A DNA stretch of 27,092 bases, from positions 1 to 27,092 of the IMG/VR virus record IMGVR_UViG_3300023199_000205; one strand, written 5' to 3'. Shown here piece after piece: positions 19,570 through 25,744 of the stretch. The notes under the pieces are model-generated. The model did no database searches. It saw only the letters and a list, made by a program, of their open reading frames with translations, and had not been told where the DNA came from. Source of the DNA: a virus. Position 1 is the first letter of the stretch, and each line of letters begins with the position of its first letter. The position numbers and the translations under genes were made by a program.

Positions 19570-20832
19570 ATGAGCGAGCGACAGGTCCGGTTCGACGTCG
19601 GGGGTCTCGGGCGGTTCGAGAAGACGCCCCAGGGCTTCCTCCGGATCCCCGGCAACGTCACGCGCGTCGGGGTCCTCACGTACCACCGGGCCGACGGGGC
19701 GGAGGTCCGCGAGCTCCGCCACCCGGACGAGGTCTTCCGCGACGACTCGGTCCGGAGCCTCTCCTTCGCGCCGGTGACCGACCGTCACCCCGCGGAGCTC
19801 GTCGGCCCGAGGAACGTGCGCGATCTGCAGGTCGGGCTCGTGACGGGCGCGCGCGCCGACGGGCGCTTCCTCCGCTCCGACCTCATCGTCCAGGACGCCC
19901 GGATGATCGCGAAGGTCCAGCGCGGCGACGCGCGCGAGCTCTCCGCCGGGTACACGTGCCGGATCGACGCGACCCCGGGCGAGTTCAACGGCGAGCGCTA
20001 CGACGGCATCCAGCGCGGGATCACCTACAACCACGTGGCCCTCGGGCCGCGCGACTGGGGTCGAGCCGGCCCCGAGGTCGCGCTCCACACCGACTCCTCG
20101 GACGAGCTCCGCGCCGCGATCGGCGTCGAGCGCTTCGACTCCGAGATCGCGAAGCTCCTCGCAGCCCAGCCCGAGGCTGTGCTACCTCTACCGAAGACCG
20201 ACGACCGAAAGGACCCGCCCGTGAGCACGAAGACCATCCGCATCGACGGCATCGACCACGAGGTCCCCGCGGCCGTCGCCCCCCACATCGAGAAGCACGT
20301 CACCTCCCTCGAGGCGAAGGTCGACGAGCTCACGCAGCGCGCCGACGCCCTCGAGGGCGAGCGGGACGCCGCGCGGACCGAGCTCGACGAGACGAAGACG
20401 AAGCTCGACGAGGCGACCGCGCCGGACACGCTGGCGAAGGCCGTCGCCGCCCGGGTCGGCCTCGAGGCGAGCGCCCGGAAGGTGCTCGGGCCGGAGGCGA
20501 AGCTCGACGGGAAGTCCGACCGGGACATCAAGGTCGAGGTGCTCCGCGCGAAGGACGAGAAGTTCGACGCGGAGGGGAAGTCCGACGCCTACGTGGACGG
20601 CCGCTTCGACGCGATCGTGGAGGCCGCGCCCGAGCGCCGCGACGAGCGCGACAAGGCTCGCGAGGCCGTCGCCTCGGCCAGCGGCGGGAACCCGCTCCCG
20701 GCGGACCGGAAGGACGCGAAGGACGAGGCGCGGATCGACTCCGCCGACGCCGCTCGGAAGGCCGCCGAGAAGGCCGCCCGCGCCCGCGGTCGCTCCCCGC
20801 TCCGGAGCACCCGCCGCTTCGACGCCAACTGA
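19570..20832 (+). CDS. DUF2213-type prohead protease fused to scaffold
   Basis: 420 residues. The N-terminal 170 residues form a DUF2213-like prohead protease: PVTDRHPAEL (His73), ARELSAGYTC (Ser125), TYNHVALGP (His155), compatible with a His-Ser-His active site. It cuts scaffold and capsid arms during maturation. Residues 218-420 look like a scaffold: a coiled coil (SLEAKVDELTQRADALEGER and following heptads), then charged Ala/Lys/Arg-rich helices. A GTG at residue 218 (20221) with its own ribosome-binding site suggests that the scaffold is also made alone. No Shine-Dalgarno at the first ATG. Confidence 0.85.
   Translation: MSERQVRFDVGGLGRFEKTPQGFLRIPGNVTRVGVLTYHRADGAEVRELRHPDEVFRDDSVRSLSFAPVTDRHPAELVGPRNVRDLQVGLVTGARADGRFLRSDLIVQDARMIAKVQRGDARELSAGYTCRIDATPGEFNGERYDGIQRGITYNHVALGPRDWGRAGPEVALHTDSSDELRAAIGVERFDSEIAKLLAAQPEAVLPLPKTDDRKDPPVSTKTIRIDGIDHEVPAAVAPHIEKHVTSLEAKVDELTQRADALEGERDAARTELDETKTKLDEATAPDTLAKAVAARVGLEASARKVLGPEAKLDGKSDRDIKVEVLRAKDEKFDAEGKSDAYVDGRFDAIVEAAPERRDERDKAREAVASASGGNPLPADRKDAKDEARIDSADAARKAAEKAARARGRSPLRSTRRFDAN
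20178..20192 (+). promoter_or_regulatory. Promoter-like TGTGCTACCTCTACC inside the protease gene
   Basis: Matches TGTGCTATCTCTAGC at 22062-22076 in 13 of 15 bases. It lies 28 bases upstream of the internal GTG that would start the scaffold. TGCTA resembles an extended -10. It could be an internal promoter for scaffold, or a chance match in coding DNA. Confidence 0.3.
20221..20832 (+). CDS. Nested scaffold protein (in-frame internal start)
   Basis: 203 residues if translation begins at the GTG at 20221, in frame with the protease gene and preceded by AAAGGACC. The product starts with MSTKTIRIDGIDHEVPAAVA and then the coiled coil and charged helices. Production of a free scaffold from an internal start within the protease gene is known from lambda (Nu3 in C). 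The case here rests on the ribosome-binding site and the natural domain boundary. Confidence 0.45.
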   Translation: MSTKTIRIDGIDHEVPAAVAPHIEKHVTSLEAKVDELTQRADALEGERDAARTELDETKTKLDEATAPDTLAKAVAARVGLEASARKVLGPEAKLDGKSDRDIKVEVLRAKDEKFDAEGKSDAYVDGRFDAIVEAAPERRDERDKAREAVASASGGNPLPADRKDAKDEARIDSADAARKAAEKAARARGRSPLRSTRRFDAN

Positions 20833-20845
20833 TCCGGCCCCCACG

Positions 20846-20889
20846 GGGAGCCTGCGGCCCGGGAAGTCGAGAGGCTCCCGGGCCGCTTT
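20846..20889 (+). terminator. Intrinsic terminator after the protease/scaffold gene
   Basis: GCGGCCCGGGA (20854-20864) and TCCCGGGCCGC (20876-20886) form a perfect 11-bp stem with an 11-base loop, followed by TTT. A second, mutually exclusive stem, GGGAGCCT (20846-20853) with AGGCTCCC (20872-20879), can form instead. The U-tract is short. A TAGGCT box for the next gene follows within nine bases. Confidence 0.6.
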
Positions 20890-20894
20890 GCGTG

Positions 20895-20900
20895 TAGGCT
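20895..20900 (+). promoter_or_regulatory. -10-like box TAGGCT, 6 nt before the ATG at 20907
   Basis: TAGGCT is followed by TGCCGC and the ATG of the LamG-domain gene; no Shine-Dalgarno sequence intervenes. The preceding TTTGCGTG resembles TTTGGGG before the TAGGCT at 23750. Predicts a leaderless mRNA. Confidence 0.45.
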
Positions 20901-20906
20901 TGCCGC

Positions 20907-22046
20907 ATGGCGGACGACGACGCGGGGACGGTGGACTCGAACGTCGCGGTCTTCGTGCAGAAGCGGAGGATCGCGCGCCTGGTCGCCGGCGGCGAGGAGC
21001 TCCGGGTCGCCCTCGTCGTCGAGGACTCCGACGCGGATCCCGGGCCGGTCCCGAGCGCGCGGGACGTCTCGACCGCTCTCACCCTGGCGATGACCTTCGA
21101 GGACGTCGCCGGCGCGGTCACGACGAGGCCGGCGGTCTTCGCCGACTTCGGCGGCGCGACGGGCGACGGGACCGACGGCGCGATCATGGCGACCGACGTC
21201 TCGTTCCTCGTCCCGGGGACGTGGGAAGTCCGGGCGCACGTCCTCCTCGCCGACGGGACGCGCTTCTCGACCGAGGCCGTCCTCCTCCGCGTCCTCGAGG
21301 ACGTCGAGGTCGAGGCCACGCTCCTCCCCGAGACGATCCTCCCCGTCCACCGCGTCGCCTGGTGGCGCGAGCTCCACACGGTCGCGGTCGGGAACCCGGG
21401 CCGGCTCGGGACGTGGCTCGACATGTGGGTTTCGGGTGAGCTCACTGCCGTGTCGGTGGCCGCTGCCGGCGGGCCTTCGATCGTGGCAGCCGACGCCGGC
21501 TTCGGCGGCAAGACGAGCTTCACCTACGACGAGATCCGCGATCTTGAGGCCGGGGTCGCCGCCGACTGGACGTTCCTCCACGACGGGACCGGGGTGACGA
21601 TGTGGGGGGACGTCCGGCCGGACGACGCCGCGGAGAAGGACTCCCTCTTCGGAACGGCGTGGGCCGCGACGCAGGCCGGGATCCGCTTCGAGTACGACGG
21701 CCCGGCCGGGGAGGTCGGCCTCTCGATCTTCAACGGGACCGGGACGGCGCTCCACGAGGTCCGCTTCGCCCACCCCGTCGGGACCCGAGCTCGGTACGCG
21801 ATCGACTGGTGCTACGACGACCCGAGCGGCGTCGACATCCGGGTCTACCTGAACGGGTCCCTCGTCGCGAGCGTCGACACGGACTACCCCGGAGCGCCCG
21901 CGTCGGGCGTCCCGCAGGACGAACTCCACGTGGGCGAAGACCCGTCCGGGACAAGCCAGAGGTTCACCGGGCGCCTGGCGGAGCTCGGCTTCGTGTCGGG
22001 CTGCATCGCGCCGGAGCTCTCCGCCTACCTGATGGCGCAGCCGTGA
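20907..22046 (+). CDS. ConA/LamG-like domain protein, possible capsid decoration or adhesin
   Basis: 379 residues. The N-terminal 130 residues are beta-rich (LRVALVVEDSDADPG, ALTLAMTFEDVAGAV) like an Ig- or BppU-type fold. The C-terminal half (about 180-379) is a LamG/concanavalin-like sandwich, with WTFLHDGTGVTMWGD, IDWCYDDPSGVDIRVYLNGS and RFTGRLAELGFVSG, close to the classic LamG ending. Such domains bind sugars or surfaces. A position between scaffold and cement suggests a capsid-surface protein rather than a tail fibre. No catalytic residues seen. Confidence 0.7.
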   Translation: MADDDAGTVDSNVAVFVQKRRIARLVAGGEELRVALVVEDSDADPGPVPSARDVSTALTLAMTFEDVAGAVTTRPAVFADFGGATGDGTDGAIMATDVSFLVPGTWEVRAHVLLADGTRFSTEAVLLRVLEDVEVEATLLPETILPVHRVAWWRELHTVAVGNPGRLGTWLDMWVSGELTAVSVAAAGGPSIVAADAGFGGKTSFTYDEIRDLEAGVAADWTFLHDGTGVTMWGDVRPDDAAEKDSLFGTAWAATQAGIRFEYDGPAGEVGLSIFNGTGTALHEVRFAHPVGTRARYAIDWCYDDPSGVDIRVYLNGSLVASVDTDYPGAPASGVPQDELHVGEDPSGTSQRFTGRLAELGFVSGCIAPELSAYLMAQP

Positions 22047-22124
22047 CGAAGATCTCGCCTGTGTGCTATCTCTAGCCTCGAGGTCGACGAGACCGAGGCG
22101 CCGATCCCCTCGAAGGAGCGAGCC
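22047..22124 (+). promoter_or_regulatory. Promoter-like region and 5' UTR of the cement gene
   Basis: TGTGCTATCTCTAGC (22062-22076) matches the element inside the protease gene, with TGCTAT as possible extended -10. It is followed by a hairpin-forming GCCTCGAGGTC/GACCGAGGC stretch (two-base bulge), then GAAGGAGCGAGCC before the ATG at 22125. Confidence 0.4.
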
Positions 22125-22631
22125 ATGAGCCAGACCAGCTACCAACAGGACCCGAACCCCGCTGTGGAGGGGATGCTCGCGGACACCTCGCTCGATAAGG
22201 AGATCCGCTCGGCGATCGCCGACGAGGACATCACCTTCGGGCGATGGGTCGCGCGGACCTCCGGCGACGAGACGCCGCGCGCCGTCCTCCCGACCACCGC
22301 CGGCGAGATCGCGTGGGACGTCGGGCTCGGGATCGCGCTCTCGGACGTCACCCTCGAGGGCCCGGCCGCCGGCGCGACCGCGCTCGGGTGGGCCACGGAC
22401 TCGGTCCTCCGCTACCTCCGCCACGGCCACGTGTGGGTCCTCGCGGAGGTCGCCGTCGCCTACGGCGATCCGGTCTTCGTCCGCCACGTCGCCGCGGGCG
22501 GCGAGGAGCTCGGGCGCTTCCGGAACGACGCCGACGCCGGCGACGCCACGCAGCTTCCCGGCGCCTTCTTCCGGCGGGTGACGTCCGGCGCGGACGAGCT
22601 CACCATCATCGAGGTCTCCCCGCAGACCTGA
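22125..22631 (+). CDS. Structural cement / capsid decoration protein
   Basis: 168 residues; strong ribosome-binding GAAGGAG. The pattern matches the small cement proteins next to DUF2184-type capsids: N-terminal MSQTSYQQDPNPAVEGMLAD, an ITFGRWVARTSGDE segment, HGHVWVLAEVAVAYGDPVFV in the middle and ELGRFRNDAD, LPGAFFRRVTS near the end. These proteins trimerise at capsid vertices and stabilise the shell. Located immediately before the capsid gene, as usual. Confidence 0.8.
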   Translation: MSQTSYQQDPNPAVEGMLADTSLDKEIRSAIADEDITFGRWVARTSGDETPRAVLPTTAGEIAWDVGLGIALSDVTLEGPAAGATALGWATDSVLRYLRHGHVWVLAEVAVAYGDPVFVRHVAAGGEELGRFRNDADAGDATQLPGAFFRRVTSGADELTIIEVSPQT

Positions 22632-22634
22632 ACC

Positions 22635-22662
22635 TTCCGGCTTCGACCCGAAGCCTCCGGAA
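22635..22662 (+). other. Hairpin between cement and capsid genes
   Basis: GGCTTCG (22639-22645) pairs with CGAAGCC (22649-22655), or TTCCGG (22635-22640) with CCGGAA (22657-22662). No U-tract; it may act as an mRNA stabiliser rather than a terminator between two genes that should both be highly expressed. Confidence 0.4.
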
Positions 22663-22701
22663 CCCAACCCCACCGATCAGGACAGACCGAGGAGCGAGAG
22701 C

Positions 22702-23664
22702 ATGGACATCAGGGTCGACGCCCGAACGAAGGCGCACGCGGCGCGCCTTCTCGACGCCTGCGGCGTGCGCTTCGACGAGAACGAGACCGCGCACTTCGCG
22801 CGGCAACTCGAGTTCGTCAAGGCGCAGACCTACGACATCGAGCGCGGGAAGTAGAAGTCCCTCGACTTCATCCCGCTCGACACGTCCGCTCCGGAGGGCG
22901 CCGAGTCGGTGACCTACCGGCAGTGGGAGGAGGTCGAGGCCGCGAAGGTCGTCGCGAACATGGCGGACGACCTCCCGCAGGTCGACGTGTTCGCCCGCGA
23001 GTTCACGAGCTCGGTGATCTCGATCGCGAGCTCCTACCAGTGGTCGATTCAGGACATCCGCCGCGCGGCGATGGCCGGGAGCGACTACGACACCCGGAAG
23101 GCCCGCGCCGCCCGGATGTCGATCGATCGGCGCGTCGACGAGATCGGCGCCTTCGGGGAGACGAGCGTCGGAACGACCGGCCTGGTCAACAACGCCAACG
23201 TCCCGATCTTCACCCTCCCGAACGCCGGCGCGTGGGACACGCTCACGACCCTGGAAGTCCTCGAGAACATGAACGCGATGGCGCAAGCGGTCGTGGATCA
23301 GACCCTCGAGGTCGAGGAGCCGAACACGCTCCTCCTCCCGACCGCGGAGTACGGCTTCGTGGCGCAGACGCCGATGAGCGCCGACAACAGCCGGACGATC
23401 CTCCGGACCTTCCTCGAGAACTCGCCGTACATCACGGCGGTGGAACAGTGGTCCAAGCTCACCGGCGCGGGCGCGGGCGGCCTACAGCGGGCGGTCTGCT
23501 ACGACCGCTCGGACCGGGTCCTCGCCTACAACATCCCGCTCCTCTTCGAGCAACTCCCGGCGCAGCCGAGGAACCTCTCCTTCGTCGTCCCGGTCCACGC
23601 CCGGATCGGCGTCGTCGAGTGGCACTACCCGCTCGCCGCGGTCTACTCCGACTTCACGGCGTAG
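22702..23664 (+). CDS. Major capsid protein (DUF2184 type) with an in-frame TAG at codon 51
   Basis: The ATG at 22702 has GAGGAGCGAGAG before it. Codons 1-50 read MDIRVDARTKAHAARLLDAC, then GVRFDENETAHFARQLEFVK and AQTYDIERGK. Codon 51 (22852-22854) is TAG. The frame resumes KSLDFIPLDTSAPEGAESVT and continues 270 codons. Residues both before (FARQLEFVKAQTYDIE) and after (FIPLDTS, GAESVTYRQWEEV, FTSSVISIASSYQWSIQDIR) match the HK97-fold DUF2184 capsid family, so the stop interrupts one protein. Its total of 321 codons is a normal length. Either readthrough, a suppressor, an internal start (a GTG at 22909 follows a GGAGG), a mutation, or a base error must be invoked. It ends with TAG. Confidence 0.8.
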
Positions 23665-23666
23665 GC

Positions 23667-23698
23667 CCGGCCTCCTCCTCCCCCGGCCTCCTCCTCCC
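23667..23698. repeat. Tandem 16-bp repeat after the capsid gene
   Basis: CCGGCCTCCTCCTCCC at 23667-23682 is repeated exactly at 23683-23698, starting two bases after the capsid stop and ending two bases before the terminator stem. Confidence 0.8.
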
Positions 23699-23700
23699 TT

Positions 23701-23745
23701 CGGCGCGGCCGCTCTCCTTCACCGGAGGGCGGCCGCGCCGCGTTT
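23701..23745 (+). terminator. Strong intrinsic terminator after the capsid gene
   Basis: CGGCGCGGCCGCTCTCC (23701-23717) pairs with the stretch 23724-23740 to give a 17-bp stem with a single G-U pair and a six-base loop TTCACC, followed by CGTTT. It is the longest hairpin seen in the window and directly precedes a TAGGCT box. Confidence 0.7.
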
Positions 23746-23749
23746 GGGG

Positions 23750-23755
23750 TAGGCT
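23750..23755 (+). promoter_or_regulatory. -10-like box TAGGCT after the capsid terminator
   Basis: TAGGCT lies ten bases beyond the terminator stem and 50 bases before the ATG at 23806. That gene has a good ribosome-binding site (GAAGGAGG), so the mRNA would have a leader of about 40 bases. It would restart transcription for the neck and tail genes. Confidence 0.4.
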
Positions 23756-23805
23756 CTCCCCACGTCGACGTGGAAGGACCACGGGGCGAACCGAAGGAGG
23801 GCGCG

Positions 23806-24270
23806 ATGCCCGACGAGCGAGAGATCCGAGACGAGACGAACGACCCGAAGATCCGCGTGCTGGTCACCCGCGCGGCGCCGTTCTGGCTTCCGACGAAGGT
23901 CGAGAGGAAGCCCGACGGGTCGAAGGGGAAGCCCGTGTGCGGGAAGCTCCTCCTCCGCCCGGGCGTGAACCGCGTCCGGAAGTCGCGGTGGGAGCAGACC
24001 GCGGACCACCCGACGATCGTCGCCCACCTCGAGGCGGGGACCTTGAAGGTCAACCCGAGCGAGCGGGAGACCGCCGACCGCGCGCACGCGCCGGACGCGC
24101 TCTCCGGCCTCGAGGATCTCACGGTCTCGAAGGCGAAGCCCTGGATCGCGAGGACCGACCGCGTCGACGTCCTCACGAAGTGGCGGACGCAGGAGGTCAA
24201 GTCGAAGAACCGGAGCGGGATCCTCGACGCGATCGACGCGCGCCTCGAGGAGATCGAGGGCGAGGACTGA
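23806..24270 (+). CDS. Hypothetical protein after the capsid gene
   Basis: 154 residues from the ATG at 23806, which has GAAGGAGG upstream. Contains FWLPTKVERKPDGSKGKPVC, LLLRPGVNRVRKSRWEQTADHPTIVAHLEAGTLKV (in two parts) and a helical, charged C-terminus ending in LDAIDARLEEIEGED. The PGVN-V--W--H---- arrangement is often seen in small proteins next to capsid genes, but the function is not established. Possibly a head-tail joining component by position. Confidence 0.65.
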   Translation: MPDEREIRDETNDPKIRVLVTRAAPFWLPTKVERKPDGSKGKPVCGKLLLRPGVNRVRKSRWEQTADHPTIVAHLEAGTLKVNPSERETADRAHAPDALSGLEDLTVSKAKPWIARTDRVDVLTKWRTQEVKSKNRSGILDAIDARLEEIEGED

Positions 24271-24276
24271 TCTCCG

Positions 24277-24597
24277 GTGGCCGTCGACTACAACAACTTC
24301 TGCGGGGACGAGGACGCAGCCTTCCCGGAGTTCGCCGAAGCTCCGAAGGGTCTCGTCGAGCGGAAGATCGCGGAGGCGGCCCGGCAGGTGGACCGCGAGG
24401 TGTTCGGCGACAAGGCGGACGACGCCATCGGATACCTCGCGGCGCACCTCCTCTCGACCTCGCCCTTCGGGCAGCACGCCCGCCTGATCCCGAAGAACGC
24501 GAAGCCGACCCGGGACGACGCGCTCACGACCTACGAGCGGGAGTATCGGCGCCTCGTCCGATCCTGCACCAGCGGCTTCCGCGTCGTCGGGTGCTAG
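24277..24597 (+). CDS. DUF4054-like head-tail connector
   Basis: 106 residues from a GTG. FPEFAEAPKGLVERKIAEAA, then a helix with DDAIGYLAAHLLSTSPFGQH and LTTYEREYRRLVRSCTSGF, fit the small helical head-completion/adaptor proteins of the DUF4054 family. These ring proteins attach to the portal and prepare it for the tail. It ends with TAG. Confidence 0.75.
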   Translation: MAVDYNNFCGDEDAAFPEFAEAPKGLVERKIAEAARQVDREVFGDKADDAIGYLAAHLLSTSPFGQHARLIPKNAKPTRDDALTTYEREYRRLVRSCTSGFRVVGC

Positions 24598-24607
24598 CGA
24601 GCTCGCC

Positions 24608-25090
24608 GTGGCGGATCGTCGCGTCGTCGTCAACGTCGCCGCGGTGAACCGCGTCCGGCGCGAGCTCCGCCTCCGCGGGGACGCCGCGCGCCGGATGGGA
24701 CGCTTCTCGGTCACGGTCGGGATCCACGAGGACGAGGGCGGCGAGGAGGTCGAGGGCGCCACGGTCGCGGCCTACGCCTTCTTCAACGAGATGGGGACCT
24801 CGAGGATCCCGCGCCGCTCGTGGCTGGCGGACGGGATCGAGGAGAACGAGGCGGCGATCGAGGAAGCCTTCCGCCGGGTCGCGCGCGAGATGGTCGCGAA
24901 GCGGATCCCCGTCGACCGCGGCTACCTCCAGTTCGGAGAGTTCGTCGTCCTCCGCTTGCAGGCCCGAATCCGGGCCGGGATTCCTCCGCCGAACGCGCCG
25001 AGCACGATCGCGCAGAAGGGGAGCTCGACGACGCTCGTCGACGAGGGCCGGCTCATCGCGTCGATCCGTGCGAAGATCCGAGAGCGATGA
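24608..25090 (+). CDS. Neck / tail-completion protein (HK97 gp10-like)
   Basis: 160 residues from a GTG. FSVTVGIHEDEGGEEVEGAT, AAYAFFNEMGTSRIPRRSWL and PPNAPSTIAQKGSSTTLVDE are typical of the gp10-like neck proteins that join head and tail; the NE-GT--IP-RS-L pattern is diagnostic. C-terminal IRAKIRER. Overlaps the next gene by four bases. Confidence 0.82.
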   Translation: MADRRVVVNVAAVNRVRRELRLRGDAARRMGRFSVTVGIHEDEGGEEVEGATVAAYAFFNEMGTSRIPRRSWLADGIEENEAAIEEAFRRVAREMVAKRIPVDRGYLQFGEFVVLRLQARIRAGIPPPNAPSTIAQKGSSTTLVDEGRLIASIRAKIRER

Positions 25091-25692
25091 GCGACCAGAT
25101 CGCGCAGGAGCCGAAGGACGCGGACGTGTGGGAGGACGCCGTCCGGCGCGTCTTCGCCGAGCTCTCGGAGCTCCGCGTCTTCTGGCGGGATCAGGAGCGG
25201 CCGGCGGTCCTCCCGAACCAGCCCTTCGTGACCCTCTTCGTGTCCTCGGACGACGTGGTAGGCGTCCCGGAGACGCGCCTCGAGAAGCCCGCGGGAGCGC
25301 CCGCAGGAGAGGAGATCGAGCCCTCGATCGTCGAGCTCCACCTCCTCTCGCTCGAGGTCGCGGTCGAGAGCTACGACAACCGAGCCCGTCGGCGCGGCCG
25401 CTTCTTCGCCTCGAGGATCCGGACGAGGCTCCGGCGCGAGAGCGCGATCCTCGACCTACAGAAGGTCTCGACGGCGCTCGTCGACGTCTCCCCGATCATC
25501 TCGGCGGCGGCCCCGATCGACAACCGGCAGACCTCCCTCTCGACGATGACCGTCCGGCTCCACGCCGCGACCTGTGAGCGCGATCGGGCCTTCGGCTTCA
25601 TCGACTCGGTGGAGCTCGAACCGGAGCTCGTCGACGAGGCCGGGAGCCCGATCCCGCTGGCGCCGATCGTCGTCGACCTACCCGACCCGTAG
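25087..25692 (+). CDS. Tail terminator / neck protein (gp12-like)
   Basis: 201 residues; ATG overlapping the previous stop. Alpha/beta with VLPNQPFVTLFVSSDDVVGV, a central strand VELHLLSLEVAVESYDNRAR, then FASRIRTRLRRESAILDLQK and ALVDVSPIISAAAPIDNRQT. The pattern fits phage neck-terminator proteins (LIC_12616-like) that cap the tail tube. Position just before the sheath gene supports it. Confidence 0.75.
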   Translation: MSDQIAQEPKDADVWEDAVRRVFAELSELRVFWRDQERPAVLPNQPFVTLFVSSDDVVGVPETRLEKPAGAPAGEEIEPSIVELHLLSLEVAVESYDNRARRRGRFFASRIRTRLRRESAILDLQKVSTALVDVSPIISAAAPIDNRQTSLSTMTVRLHAATCERDRAFGFIDSVELEPELVDEAGSPIPLAPIVVDLPDP

Positions 25693-25697
25693 CCCGG

Positions 25698-25708
25698 TCT
25701 GCTACAAC
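25698..25708 (+). promoter_or_regulatory. Possible promoter box TCTGCTACAAC before the sheath gene
   Basis: TCTGCTACAAC resembles TCTGCTAGACC at 5651 and TGTGCTATCTC at 22062, with TGCTA as extended -10. It starts six bases after the terminator-protein stop and ends 36 bases before the sheath ATG. AGGAG is the ribosome-binding site. Weak on its own. Confidence 0.25.
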
Positions 25709-25744
25709 GAGGGCGGACCCACCTCCCCGCAGGAGCCACAGAGC

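Noticed and set aside
22852-22854. Genome-wide TAG reassignment
   Set aside because: TAG clearly ends many other genes here, for example at 922, 10338, 18174, 19110, 19470, 23664, 24597 and 25692.
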